Source: Ursus arctos (taxonomy: Eukaryota > Chordata > Mammalia > Carnivora > Ursidae). From it: DNA of 64,000 nucleotides. Under the pieces are notes generated by a model. It did not search any database and was not told the origin of the DNA. It was given only the letters and a program-made list of their open reading frames with translations. Shown piece by piece: positions 11,601-23,784 of the stretch (its first letter is position 1; every line of letters begins with the position of its first letter). The stretch spans positions 7,388,199 to 7,452,198 of the forward strand of contig NW_026623078.1 of the NCBI RefSeq assembly GCF_023065955.2. Reading direction: 5' to 3'. Both the position numbers and the translations under genes were made by a program.

Positions 11601-13235
11601 GAAAATGTCATTTTGGATAACACCCAAAGTTCTTAGAAATGGAAATGTGTGTTTGGGGGTCATAAATTGAAATGTAGACTCTCATATTCTGAGGATCTCT
11701 TTGGGGCAACTATTGATAGGAACGAACCCACATGTCCCCAAAATCCTGAAATCCATACCCCTTTGGGGATGAACGGTACAGGGCAGACATTGTAAGACAC
11801 TGAGAAAATAATGATAAATGTCTTCCGTATCAACCTTTCTGGGTTCACTCTAAATTTCAGAAATGCATAATGTGAATATAGAATTTAGGATGCTTAAAAA
11901 ACTTAAACGAACATAGACACTGCTGTATTTTCCCCCCTTGAGAACCTAGGGGTGACAAGTGAGGGGTGCAGGATATCATAGGAAGTAGTCCATTGTTCTC
12001 CATGGAGGACAAAAACCAAGGCTGCTAGCTCAGTAGAACCACCAACAGTAGAAATCAAGGGATAAAACAAAACTATAAAACATATGTAGATGAAATTGGG
12101 AGAGAGGAAATTTTCAACGATGAGAAAAATAGTTTGAGAAAGAGTGAACTGAGTCATAGCAAACAGCATTCAGAAGATCATTAGGAACATACCATCACAG
12201 CAGGAACCACAGCAGGAACCACAGCAATTTCCCATTCTGAGTTGGAGCAGCAGAGCAAACACCAATCCCTAGGAATAGGTCAGCTCAAAGAGTCCCAGCT
12301 GGAAAGGACAGCAGAGGTGAGGCTCAAGTCACCATGGCAACGGTGTCATCATAAACCTTTCAGAGTCAATGCAGCTGCACAGCGGCCAACTTCTGGTGTC
12401 GACAGGGGCCTGTCTTCACAGACAAGGGGGGCATGGGAGAGTAAACGCTTTGTTTCGAAAGTTGAACCCCAGTCTCACACTTTCTCACTCTTTTTTTTTT
12501 TTTTTGAAAATAAAAGACATGAGGGGGGATGACCTGCCACCCCCCCCAATAGAGTCACTAGCCAAACTTCAGGGTGAAGAGGGAAAAGAAAAACAGATTG
12601 AGAATAGAGGTCCCACTCTTGATTTAAAACACCATCCCCACCCATTCTATCCTCCAGAGTCACCAGACATTTCTAGAATATACTTTAAAATGGGTCCCAG
12701 GTGAAATGAAGAACAGTGTTCACAGAAATTCCATTCTTCAAATCATATTTCTCTAAGCATATACTAATGAAATTATGTCATTCTCTCACCGTCTATGCAT
12801 ACTACTTGATTTTTCTCTGTGTATAGCTGAGAGGACGTACTTAGTTACCTCTCAACCTTTGTGAATCTCTTGGCCAGTATGTGTATGTAAAGCAGACTCT
12901 TCCCTGAATAATGAGGGGGGAAATATCACTGTATTTTCACCACTGCATTTCTGTAATAGTGAACGAGTTGAGGGCAATACATACAGCTAGTACTTTTCTA
13001 AATGAAGTACTTTAAATACTCCCCAAAATGCAGGGTTCAGTGTGTGTTCTGGCTCATGGATGGGCACTCAATAGACACAGGATTTTGATCTGTTCATGAA
13101 AAGTAGCAATGGAAATGGAAGGAACCAGCTCCAAATATACATAAAGAAGGAAACCTTTTAGAACAAAACCAAGTGCCATGGACTTAACCAAGCAACTACA
13201 ATACATGCTAAAAAAAAAAAAAAAAAAAAAAACTG
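11601..13235. other. Unassigned non-coding stretch with poly-T, poly-C and poly-A runs
   Basis: Contains T13 at about 12,491, C-rich 12,540-12,547 and A22 at 13,210-13,231. Open frames up to 111 codons overlap these runs and look accidental. No repeat family recognised. Confidence 0.4.
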
Positions 13236-13320
13236 TATGTAGTCGGGGAACCTGGTGAATCCTTGGACTCTGAATTTTGGCTCAGGTCATGATCTCAGAT
13301 TCGTGAGATCAAGCCCCAGA
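13236..13320 (+). mobile_element. Can-SINE head fragment
   Basis: GGGGAACCTGGTGAATCC followed by TTTTGGCTCAGGTCATGATC and GAGATCAAGCCCC. Only the tRNA-related part remains. Confidence 0.7.
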
Positions 13321-15082
13321 AAATAATGGCATAAAACAACCCCTTTACTTTGGTAAAGTACTACTTTAGTAAACCTGGTCACAAGGTTAGGAATTCATCC
13401 AGGACACAATGCTGACGTTAGAAAATGAAAGGTTTCACATATCCACACCCAGGATGATCCCCACTAGGTAGAACTTGGGGTCCATGAAAAGAGCAGCCCT
13501 AGGCCCAGTGCCAATAAATAAACGAGGGCTTTCTATTTCTCAAATCCGCAATCCAGAATCCAAGTTTTGCAGGCAGTTGGAACTTCCTGTGTTAGTGAAC
13601 AGATTCTTTGCAAATGCCCACATCTATTCTTTGCATGTTCCCCAGATCTACTTCCCAGTAGGGTGGCCAGAGGGCAACCAAGGGGAGTCCATGATGCCAG
13701 TTGTGTAGCTGAACCTCTCAGCACCTCTTTCAGATTCTATCTGAACCGAATGCCCACTTTGGACACTCCTCAGGGTAGCAGAAATCATGAGGTTGTCATT
13801 GGGTGTATCTACATCTGAGGTCATACCCACTGGAGAGAAAAAACAAATTCAGCCACTGGTCAGAATGCAGAGCCTGGACATAGAAGAGGCCCACATATTC
13901 CTTTTGCATTTCAGTGGCTTATCTCTGCTCTTTCCACAGTCAATAAACCTTCCCACAGAAATCTGTTCTGAACATTGAACTCAGGACTCAATTAATGATG
14001 CCTATAAGAGAGACCTTGTCTCACGATCATTAAGCAGTGAATCAGTAAAAATGTTGTAAGGAGGGAAATAAGCAAGACCAGACATAGGGGGCAGTATGAT
14101 TTCTGAAGCCTTTGCTTTTTTTTGCACTCTGGGATAGCCACACCCTTTTCCATATCAAAAGGTTAAGACACACATTAGTAGTATCATTTTCCCCCCACAA
14201 AGCCAAGAAAAAGGACAAGACTGTGTTACATGTCTTGCGAGGGAAATCAAGAGATGAGGAAGGTGCTTTCCATAGGGAATAGATTCCACCTGAGGTTTGG
14301 CATGGCAGGGAGAACTTCCACAAGGGCACCAATCAAGAGACCAAAGGAGGTAGGGAAGCAACAGGAAAGGAAGAGTGTATGAGGCGATCGCTCCTCCAAA
14401 GAATAGATGTCTCAAGAGAAACCGATCTGTCCTGATAATGGACTCTGTCGGGTGGCTCACTTGTGTCCAGAGCAGATCTCAACCGTCAGTCTTTATCAGA
14501 GACCTACCAGGTCACTCTACTCTGCACTTGGGACTGAGGGGCACAGGCCCATAAAATGCCCAAAGTCAGATAATTCCCACCTTTCGTGGGGAACCAACTG
14601 TGATATCACAATCTCTGAGTCCTTAGTGAGGAAGGGGGCAGTGGGGTCATTTCGGCATCCATGGCTTCACCTAGGGAATAGCCCTCAGCTAGGCTCCACA
14701 TCTTTGATCTTGGAAACCAACTTCCCCTACTGCCAGTCGAACCTGACTCCATTCTTCCAAGAGACCACAGAGCACAGAGGACCCCCATGGGGGGGGGGGG
14801 CTTTATGTAGTCAATTGGTGCAGTGGAGGGAGGAGATGTGTTCATGTTTCAAGTACACCCGTGTGCTCTATTTCCTGACACCAGCCACAACCAACTCGCC
14901 AAGTTCTCCAACAATTCAATTCATACTCCACGGATTTCAGGGCTCAGTCCCACAAGTCTGTCCCCACTGCAGAGGACAGTCAGAAATGGGGTGTTCAAGC
15001 TACCCACACTTCTGCCCAACCACAAGGTCAGGTATTCCCTCAGACCCCCTCCTTAGGGTTGATAATTTCACTAGAATGACTC
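13321..15082. other. Unassigned non-coding stretch
   Basis: The longest frame runs from 14,407 to 15,126 on the plus strand (239 codons). It contains a low-complexity run of ten G (about 14,791-14,800) and ends inside an L1 fragment, which argues against a real gene. No known domain was recognised in it. Nothing else stands out. Confidence 0.4.
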
Positions 15083-15221
15083 ATATCCACAAGTGGATGG
15101 ATAAAGAAGATAGGCTCCATGTATAAAAAGGAATATGACTCAGCCATTCGAAAGGATGAATTCTTACCACTTACATCGACCTGGACGGAACTGGAATGTA
15201 TTATACTGAGTGAAACACACA
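15083..15221 (+). mobile_element. L1 fragment, end of ORF2 region
   Basis: ATCCACAAGTGGATGGATAA, GGAATATGACTCAGCCATTC and TATACTGAGTGAAA are the L1 region just upstream of the ORF2 stop. Confidence 0.8.
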
Positions 15222-15287
15222 ACCATCAAGACCTGAGCTGAGATCAAGAGATGGTCTTTAAACCAACTGAGCCACCCAGGCACACTA
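15222..15287 (-). mobile_element. Can-SINE head fragment, reverse
   Basis: CAACTGAGCCACCCAGGCAC is the reverse complement of the SINE head. It directly abuts the L1 fragment. Confidence 0.7.
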
Positions 15288-15289
15288 AA

Positions 15290-15470
15290 CAATGTATTTT
15301 TAATTCACTATCCCCCAAATGTTCACATTTCCACATGTGACACAAGAAAGGTGGCCACATTTCAAGGGCTCAAGAGCCACTCCGAGCTGGTGCTACCATA
15401 TTGGACGGGGCAGACAGAGATCGTTTACATCATGGAATCCTATTGGCCAGTGCTGTTCAGGCTGTCTCAG
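15290..15470. mobile_element. hAT-Charlie non-autonomous DNA transposon (MER1-like)
   Basis: GTGGCCACATTTCAAGGGCT, CAAGAGCCAC and GGTGCTACCATATTGGACGG match the hallmark of MER1-type hAT elements, ending near CCTATTGGCCAGTGCTG. The family is recognised from memory; the exact subfamily is not certain. Confidence 0.7.
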
Positions 15471-15939
15471 GCTATACTGCACTTTGATTTATGAACATCC
15501 TGAAATAATCCACTTCTTCAGACTGAGTGCTGAGACTCACATCTGTGCCTGGGATTCTCAAACCCAGAGTCAATGTGGGACAAAATTACGTACATGTTGC
15601 CAGGCATGGGTGGTAGTGGCTCAGTAACAATTTAATCAACCTCGTCTAAACTTTCCATCTTGCTCTTGCCTTAGCCACCCTCTGTAGAATGTGAGAAACC
15701 CATGAATGGAATGAATGATTATCAATCATTTTAATGAATGAAAATAAATTAATTTGGGCTCCTCTCTACTCGCCTTGAATCCTGGCCTCCAGGCATTTAC
15801 ACAGTGATGAGGCTTGCATTGGTGTTCTTGTTCTCCCTGTATTCATATCCCGTCAATGTCTCTTTGGTCTGAGATTATTTTTACTCCATTAAGGGGTACA
15901 TAATAGAATATTATACCCAGTGGGTGTATCTTCCCAGTT

Positions 15940-16182
15940 CTCTGGACACATTATATTGGCTTCCAGTGGTCCCCAAGCAGGGAGTGCTTTGGCTCCCAGG
16001 GAACACTCGGCAATGTCTGGGTACATTGAACGTTCCCAACTGTGGGGCGGGTGCTACTGGCATTTGATGGGTAGAGGCCAGGGATGCTGCTCCACACGCT
16101 ACCAGGCTCCCTGCAGCTCCCACAAGAGTTCCCTTGCCCCAAATGTCAACAGAGCCAAGGTTGAGAAGCCCTGTCTTAAGCC
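15940..16182. mobile_element. hAT-Charlie-type MER element
   Basis: CACTCGGCAATGTCTGGGTA, GGGTGCTACTGGCATTTGAT, GGGTAGAGGCCAGGGATGCT and CCAAGGTTGAGAAGCCCTG follow a common mammalian MER element in order. I am sure of the repeat character but not of the exact name. Confidence 0.7.
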
Positions 16183-16215
16183 ATGTCTGCTAACCCCCTT
16201 TAAGAAAAATGGGGG

Positions 16216-16353
16216 TTCCTAGGGGAGCCCTGCATTGGGCTCTGCATTCAACATGGAGTCTGCTTGAGATTCTCCCTCTCACTCTGCTCCTCCAACTCAC
16301 ACTGTCTCTCTCTCTCTCTAAAATGTACAAATAAATCATTTAAAAAAAAAAAG
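16216..16353 (+). mobile_element. Can-SINE, 5'-truncated
   Basis: CATTGGGCTCTGCATTCAAC, CTGCTTGAGATTCTCCCTCT, a (CT)n run and an ATAAATCATTTAAAAAAAAAA tail. Confidence 0.8.
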
Positions 16354-17442
16354 AATGAAAATGGGGATTCCTCCTGATCTCTTTTAACCCAATATTAAAC
16401 GGTCAATATCTATCTCTATGGAATTAGTCACAGACCCCACTGATGTAAAAAGGAATACACCTATTCTTATATATCAATTTTTTCAAAGTATTAAAAGTGT
16501 TTTGGGAAGTATTCTCTCAAAGCTCACTCTCTGGACCCAGTCATTTCTCCCCAACTTTTTTTCTCCATGATTGCAAATATGTATTTTCAAGCATTGTTAG
16601 ACAAACTGGAACAGGCCCCAGACCTCCCGAAATTGGACAACAGCCTTTCCTTTTTGAAAATTTTGCAAGAGAGCATAATAGAAACGAGACATCTAAAGTT
16701 TCAGTAAATCATATCATGTCTTTTATCCAAACTAAAATTCATATTCACAGAACAATTATTGCTGATCAGCCATTTCACACAATTTTTCACCCCCTTGTTA
16801 ATGCTAATAAAGTGTATGAGTTTTAAATCTGCGGGTGGCTGACCAAAGTGTGACCCCACAGCATGTATAGCCTGTTAGAAGGTTGTGTGCCTCATAGTCA
16901 AATCCAACCACCATTTCTAAATATTGCAACTCATGAGTTTCATATTTGCTTTCTTTTGTTCACCACAAGTTTGGATACATTTGAAAATGTCCAAGAATAA
17001 TGAGAATTGTAGACTTTACTTCTGAGATGGGAAATTACAAATAATTTTCATAACATCTTCATATTTCCCTTCTTGACATCGTACCACAACTTAGGTAAAT
17101 GACCTTTGGTTTATTCTTTGCATAATGTCCAATCAAGTTTTCTCCCTTCAATTATGTTATATTGTTTTACATTACTCCTAGATAAGCAGGAAAGTGTAGG
17201 GAGCATGAAAATCAAGAGATAATATAAGGGAAATCAGATTGATTTCAAGTTATAAAATTAAATTCTACATCAATCCAGTAATAACTATTTGTTGTCTACT
17301 TTTTGCTGAATACTCCTTGTAGTTGATGTCCAAAATCAAGACCACAGACCCAGCTATTAAATTTGTCTCATTCAAAAAGAATTAAGACCACACCCATCCA
17401 AAAAGAAAAGAATAGTAACCGATTCTATTAGAAATGTTTATA
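16354..17442. other. Unassigned AT-rich non-coding stretch
   Basis: One 109-codon plus-strand frame (16,497-16,826) without motif support. No recognised repeat. Confidence 0.35.
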
Positions 17443-17561
17443 AGTTGGGTACCTGGGTGTTTCAGTCGGATGGGCGTTGGATTCTTGGTTTCAGCTCAGG
17501 CCATGATCTCAGGGTCCTGGTATTCAGCCCTGTGTCAGTTCCACACTCAGGAAGGAGTATA

Positions 17562-17593
<32 letters not shown>

Positions 17594-17655
17594 CTCCTCT
17601 CGCTGCTTGTGAGTGCTCTCACTCTAAAATAAATAAATAAAATCTTTTTAAAAAG
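17443..17655 (+). mobile_element. Can-SINE
   Basis: GGGTACCTGGGTGTTTCAGT head, CATGATCTCAGGGTCCTGG, (CT)n at 17,566-17,592 and an AATAAATAAATAAAATCTTT tail. Confidence 0.85.
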
Positions 17656-17817
17656 AGAGAAGGGAGAAAGAAGAAGCAGCAGCATTTATAAGTTGTCCTG
17701 GGAGAGCAACATAAAGAAATGATTTGTCTTGGGACAAAAGGAAAGGTTCCTACAGGTAGGAATAATTGAGGGGAGACTGGATTTAGCCAAGTTTTGCCAT
17801 GTCATTAAGGTTTAATG

Positions 17818-18133
17818 GGGCGCCTGGGTAGCTTAGTCACTTCAATGTCTGACTCTCAATTTTGACTCGGGTCATGATCTCAGGGTGGTGCAGTCATTAA
17901 GTGTCTGCCTTCGGCTAAAGGTGTGATCCCAGAGGTCTGGGATCGAGCCCCCCATCAGGATCCTCTGCTGGGAGCCTGCTTCTTCCTCTCCCACTCCCCC
18001 TGCTTGTGTTCCCTCTCTCTCTGGCTGTCTCTTTCTGGGTCAAATAAATAAATAAAATCTTTAAAATAAAACAAAATAAAAAAAGATTCTCTCTCTCCCT
18101 CTTCCTCTGCCGCTCTCCTCCCTATAAAAAGGA
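17818..18133 (+). mobile_element. Can-SINE nested inside an older Can-SINE
   Basis: An older SINE begins at 17,818 (GGGGCGCCTGGGTAGCTTAG) and stops at ATGATCTCAGGGTG (17,887). A younger copy follows (AGTCATTAAGTGTCTGCCTT through AATAAATAAAATCTTTAAAA, to about 18,080). The CT-rich remainder of the older copy then resumes (AAGATTCTCTCTCTCCCTCT). The younger copy lacks its first bases. Confidence 0.8.
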
Positions 18134-19814
18134 TAAAGGTTTCCAGAAAGAAGGCAGGCTGAACATTTACCTATGAGTTTAAACTGCTCTAATTTTTAGT
18201 AGTCTTGTGAGGAGCGGGTGGTGAAGATACCCCTCATTATCAAGAGACAGAAATGTTTACTAAACTGAGCAGTTGTGGAATCAGATGGGTCCTTGCCCTC
18301 TGCTGGGTATTTCAGATAGTAGAATGGAGGAGGGGGTAAGCCTGGGTGGGGACAGAGAAGAGGGAAGAGCTGGCATAGTTTCAGACGCAGCACCACCTAG
18401 CGGCCAGCTGTGTTTGCGACCACTGGACTCACCAAAAGTTCAGGTGTCACTCAAGCCTGAAAATCCACCAGGGCTTTCTCTATTTGAAGAGAAAAACACA
18501 AAATAAGTGAGGCACAACAACAAAACCCCTCAAATTTCTCTGAGGGTTCGCCAAAAAGGATATTTAAAATATGTATAATTTATGAACTGTTGTTATGACC
18601 TTCCCATATTTTGAATCTCAAATATATATTTGGCTTCATGGTTTTGATACACCTGTATTTTTATATTTCACTGTGCAATAAAACATGGTAGCAATAAGAG
18701 ATTTCTTTTTTTAGTCACTGAGTGGCAATAAAATCAACGTGAAGAATCCATCTCAGAGGATGGGAACGAAGCAGAGCCAAATGCCATCCCCCTCACTTGG
18801 TTCCCCATGATTCCTTAGCAAATAAGTTGTGTGTCCATCAGTCTGGACCTGCACGTTCTAAATAGCTGAGCTAAAGTGAAAGAGAATTTGTACCAATATT
18901 AGTGACGGGTGGCTATTAATTAGTAAAGCTGAAGGCTTTAATGTTAAGAAAATATGAGTCGAGTTGAAATTGGAATTTTACCTTCCATGGTGTGGATTAA
19001 TGATGAAGCATGAATTTTTACAAGTATATATATGGAGTAATATATATGGAGTAATGTTGATGAAATTAAGTACATGACTGATTTTGTCCAGAAGACAAGA
19101 AAAAAAATGTACTTATTGGCCACAGGCAATTCTTGAGATTTGTAAATACCCAAATTCAAATTTTCTGAACGTGTGTCTCCCTTTGAAATTTTGGCCAATG
19201 CTGAATAAAACCATTTGTGGCACAAGCTTTCTGTCATCAGCAAATCGCTTTTCTCCTAGAATTAAATTAAAATGAATCAGATTCAAGAGGTGAATGCTGG
19301 TATGGTAGGTGGGAAGAGAACACTTTCACAAAAAGTGCCCCTTGTGCATCATTCTTGTTCCAGAACCGAGTCACCTTTGGAGGGAGTGGAAGACCCAAGA
19401 AGAATCTCACAGAGGACACACCCAATCTTGTGCAATTTTGTTTTTAACTTCTCAGGTTCTACAAAAGGCAAATATGAGAGAGCAAAGTCTGGGGAATGAA
19501 GTATTTTACTAATACAGCAAGTGTTTCTGAGCCCAACTCAATTCCAAGCACAGCGTGTGCACCTAGAGACACTGGGGGCACTCGGGCTCTCTGCTCCCGG
19601 AGCTGTGGGCAGGACTAGATTTTCAATACCCACGATGGAGAGATGACCCAGTCTTCCTTTTCCTTAACCAGATCATAGCTTGGACTGTCCCACGAGATGC
19701 TGAACTGAGCTCCCCATTGACTGCTTCCACCCATCAGCTGCTGTTCCGGGTCTGAGTGGCGGCCAGGTGGGACCAGCTTCCCGAGCTGGAGGCATCTGGC
19801 AGACATCTAATGTG
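18134..19814. other. Unassigned non-coding stretch
   Basis: AT-rich at 18,540-18,700 and 18,930-19,080, including a short direct repeat of TATATATGGAGTAAT (about 19,026 and 19,041). No gene or repeat family recognised. Confidence 0.4.
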
Positions 19815-20160
19815 ACCCACCTGCGTCAATCACAACTTTTCTAGTAGCCACATTACACACAGTAAAAGGAGAAAAGTCAAAAGAATTGTAATTGGAAAAA
19901 TGGTATCACACCAACATGCATTTACGTGAATGAGACAGTGTTTTAAAAATCTCAATAAAATAATTTAAGTTCTCTTTCTTATTCTGGTTTCAGCATCCAG
20001 TGTGCATTTTACACTCAGAGCACATCTCAATTCAGGTGAGCTGAATTCCAGGTGCTCGAAGGCCAACGGTAGTTGGTGGCTACGATATCGGACACCCCAG
20101 ATCTGGTTCATTTCACCAGCTCAGGTCAAAGCTGAATGACCAATTGCACCATTTATTCTA
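19815..20160. mobile_element. hAT-Charlie-like DNA transposon remnant
   Basis: TTTTCTAGTAGCCACATTA, AGTAAAAGGAGAAAAGT, GTGCATTTTACACTCAGAGC, ACATCTCAATTCAG, AGGTGCTCGAAGGCCA and GTGGCTACGATATCGGACA follow a common mammalian hAT element in order. Confidence 0.7.
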
Positions 20161-22680
20161 AATAGCATCTCAGATATCAGAAGTTCCGGGCCAAGAGTCA
20201 TTTATTTATATTTATATTCATATTCATATTTGTATTATGCTATAGGCCATATTCTTGTAGAGGGATGAGAAATACTAGGTACGTGACAGGTCTATGCAAG
20301 CAAAGAGGATAAAACCTCAAGCCCTCATGGTCATTTGGGTCATTAGGAAACTCCAGTATACTTATTATTCCCGAGAGCGGGTCTGGCCGAACATTTTAAA
20401 GAACGAAGCAAATGTCTCATCTGCCTAGGTTATCTAGAAAAAGCTATGTACCTAAACTGTGCTTATATCTGCGGCCACTAGTGCATCAATTCATGGATGA
20501 AGGAGCCCCATGGGAAAGGTTTGTCGTGTCCCTTCTGCCCTGTGGTCACTCAGAAGAATGAGATCAGGACACAGGGTCAGTTGGGGGAGCTGGTGTCCAA
20601 GATCAGGGATCTAGAGTCCTGGGTTCTGGAACGCACGTCCAGGGACAAGAGGAAGGAATTGGGCCCTGCTAAGTGAGCTGCTGAAACACAGAGTCCAACC
20701 CACCTTCCAGTACAGAAACTATCCTGTGGACAAGGAAGCTTCACCACGGTCCCAGGGGAAGGCAGGGAAGCTCCTCTCTATGCAAAGCTCCCACTGGGGA
20801 AGTTAATGTACTTAACTCCAGGTGAGAAAGGCCAAGTCCCACCCTCTGGGCCTGTGAGGAGAGGGAGTCTGACGACAGAGGCTGAGAGTGGGGACCCTGC
20901 CCCCAACCCACCTGCAGTACAACCCATCCTGACACCGGCACCTGCATAATGGACAGAGACCTGAAACTGCCCTCTTTTCCTTGCTCGCATTCCTTCTTCT
21001 TCCTCACTCATCATCAAATCCTGCCTGTGACTTTCAGGTAAAAGCCAATCAGTACACCTCATGTTAGCATCATTACTCTTATGCCTTTATATATTCCCGC
21101 AAGAAGAGGGGACAGAAGACACTGCTTTTTCAACTATAATACAAGTTGTATTTGTTTTATTTTTTTACAAAAGTGGAAAGTGAAATGTATGCAATTTTAA
21201 TCCTAACTGCTTAACATATTCTGAATTCGCGCTGCATGGAATTTCCTTCCCATCTGAGTGCATCGTTTGGTTCTCATGTACACGAGTCATCTCCAGAGCC
21301 TGAGAAACGCTGCTGCGAGGTGACCCAGGCCCTCCACACGTCTCCACAGAGGCAAGAAAGGAAACTAACTTGTCCAAATTCCTCTCCTCTGTCAGGGGTG
21401 TGACAGGGGCTCTACAGCAGGTGCGGCCCCACCCACACCCGTGCCTGCCAGCATTTGCCCCCAGAGCTGAGCCCTGGAAGGACTGGGGAGGCCCCGGGCA
21501 GGCCTGAGGGGAGGACCCAGGGTGGGCTGTGACCACGAGCTGGGAAGCAGGCCCATCGCTGTGTAGCTGGAGCAGCAAGTTTGACAAGAGCAGGGATTCT
21601 GGCTCTGGTGCTCAGAGCCTCTGTCCTGGGCCTGGCTGGTCCCAGGAGCTCAGTGGGACCGTGAGAGCCATTGTGTGCAGCCAACCCAGCAGCCTTCACA
21701 CAGGCCTCTAGAATTCCCGCCAGCCGGGGAGGGTCTCCGGGCCACTACACCCGGGCCTCTCTCCCACGGAGCCAAGTGCAGGTTTTATTCTGATCCCAGG
21801 ACCGGGGATGTGGGCAAGGAGAGGAGGAGAGAGATGTGCTCCGGGGCGTGCCTCCCACCTTGCTTCTGCAGCAGGACCCAGGAGCAGTGCAGGAGCCCCA
21901 CAGGGAAAGTTTTCTGTGCCACCCTCCATGGCAGCGCCCTTTCCCCCAGGGCAGACCTGAGGGCGGCCCCTGCAGGGGCCGGTCCGAGACCCGAAGGTGC
22001 AGAGGGAGAGGGTCCCCAGCACCTCCCGCACCTGGATCACAGGGAAGCACTCTGTCTCCAGCTCAAGTGTGCGGGACAGACTGTGTCCCACCAGACCGCC
22101 TCTAGCAGGGGTCATACCACACCCGACCCAGTAACTCCCCTGCTCAGTTCCCAACACACGAGATTCAAACATGAGCCAGGTTTGCTGCTTGGCAGATGCA
22201 GAGCAGAAAAGAGCAGGTCTCGGGGAAAGATCATCTTAAATAGCAGAGCACACCTGAAACCCATCCACATAATATCTCCTACTATTTTGTCATTGATATA
22301 TGAAGAAAATAAGACAAACATCACACATATTTACTTCTTTCTGATTTCACAACCCCAGTCTCCCACCTCAGTCTGCAAAGCAGCCGGTGAGCCAGACTGC
22401 TCCCGGAAACCTCCTCCCTGGATTCCTACCTGAATGTAGCTCTCTTTGGGAGGAGGGGGCAGCAAGCAGAGAGAGGAGTTGAAATGGGAGAGCACAGCAG
22501 GGGAGAGGGAGGGAAGAAGGAGAGATGAAGGGAAGGAAGGTCAACCACCAGTTTTGATTTTGTGGTTTCTAGTGTAAATGACACAGAGGTGGTCTGTCAG
22601 CCCTTCTCACTTTCCAGAAAGTGAGTGGAGACTGGATTGTTTGCCAGAGCTCACTGACATTACGGTGACCACATTAACTC
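20161..22680. other. Unassigned stretch, GC-rich at 20.5-22.5 kb
   Basis: Composition shifts to GC-rich. Overlapping open frames exist on both strands (plus 21,675-22,433, 252 codons; minus 21,708-22,172, 154 codons; minus 21,165-21,587, 140 codons). None shows a domain, signal peptide or conserved motif that I recognise, and overlap on both strands is expected of GC-rich non-coding DNA. A minus-strand AATAAAA lies near 21,786-21,792. Possible alternatives are a decayed gene, a UTR or a promoter-proximal region. Confidence 0.35.
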
Positions 22681-22689
22681 CAGTAGGTG

Positions 22690-22915
22690 TAATCTGAGCA
22701 CTGAGCACGGGCCAGGCTCTTTTCAAAAATCAGCTCCTTAACCCCCCACAGGCCCTGTGATCTAAGTTCCCATCCTACCCACAAGGAAACTGGTTCTCAG
22801 AGAGATGAAGTGACCTGCCCAGAGCTGCACAGCACATAACTGGACAGGCTGTAATTCAAACCCAAGTTCCCAAATTCCAAATGCCAGAGACTTGACCACC
22901 ACACTGTCCCACTCT
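22690..22915 (-). mobile_element. MIR-like SINE, reverse
   Basis: Reading the plus strand, GAAACTGGTTCTCAGAGAGA, TGAAGTGACCTGCCCAGAGC and TAATTCAAACCCAAGTTCCC form the reverse-complement core of a MIR. Confidence 0.75.
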
Positions 22916-22919
22916 CCAA

Positions 22920-23130
22920 GGAAATTGCTATTTATTGAGTTCCTACTATATGCTAGGCTCTGTGTGAGGCATGAGGGATACAGGCATGAATAAGACAGAG
23001 CCATTGTATGGGCGGCTTGTCATGTGTCGTCTGCACTAGGAACCTCGAGGATAGAGCCAACTTGTTCCCAGCGTCTAATATGGAGCATGGCCCACAGTGG
23101 GGTCTCAGTTGATGTTGGCTGAAGAAATGC
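22920..23130. mobile_element. L2/MIR-family remnant
   Basis: TTTATTGAGTTCCTACTATA, GCTAGGCTCTGTGTGAGGCA and AGGCATGAATAAGACAGAGC are followed by TGGAGCATGGCCCACAGTG and TGTTGGCTGAAGAAATG. These are typical of ancient CR1/L2-type tails. Confidence 0.65.
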
Positions 23131-23784
23131 ACACACATGTGCCCTTGGTTGCTTTCACTGATGGAGTCCCATGACTGCTGCCCATTTTAAAGCCAGCAAA
23201 ATGGCGCAACCAGACTGAAAACCAGAACTCCGGTGCGCTCACTGGAACCAGACTGAGACTGGGAGCTCTGGGAGCACATGGGGGCGGCTGGCGGCTGGCA
23301 GTGTTAGAAACACAAAGGACAGAGACGTGCCCTGGAGGTGAGGGCTGCGACGCTGGGTATGGGGTGCACTTCCCGGGATGCTGAAGGGTTGAGCAACACC
23401 AATAGAATCAGAGTTAAATTGGCCAGAACATCAGTGGAGAACGGTCCACGATCCCTCTGTTCTGAGACAGAGGCTGAGGTTCGGCCACTGCTGCTCTGAC
23501 TCTCAGAAGAGGCAAAGAAAACCGCCAGGGAAAGCCACCTGAGAACAAAAGCCTGGAAATACCGGCTCACAGTGTGCCCATCCCCATCCCCCTTTGCAGG
23601 TGACATGGAGACGCTACTCAAACAGGGTTGCCTGAGTATTGGCGTGGCAGGCTCCTCCCCCAGAAGGCAGGCTGAAAAATCAAGAAGCCCACATCCCTAA
23701 GATCCCTATAAAACAAGGGCACACGGCCTGTGTCTCGGTCAATAATTTGGGCTCTGGACAACCCTGCAACCTCTCCTCATCAGA

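Noticed and set aside
14407..15126. 239-codon open frame on the plus strand
   Set aside because: It crosses a poly-G run and ends inside an L1 fragment. No domain or splice structure was recognised, so chance is likelier than a gene.
19815..20160. Endogenous retrovirus or LTR
   Set aside because: The landmarks fit a hAT-type DNA transposon. I saw no paired LTRs, primer-binding site or retroviral gene pieces anywhere in the window.
20741..20810. Octamer-like CTTTGCAT on the minus strand as an immunoglobulin-type promoter
   Set aside because: It differs from the octamer by one base, and no leader exon or V segment follows on that strand.
21675..22433. 252-codon open frame on the plus strand
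   Set aside because: It is overlapped by long frames on the other strand in GC-rich DNA, and the residue composition (Pro/Arg/Gly/Ser rich, no motif) is what random GC-rich sequence gives. Kept only as an unassigned stretch.
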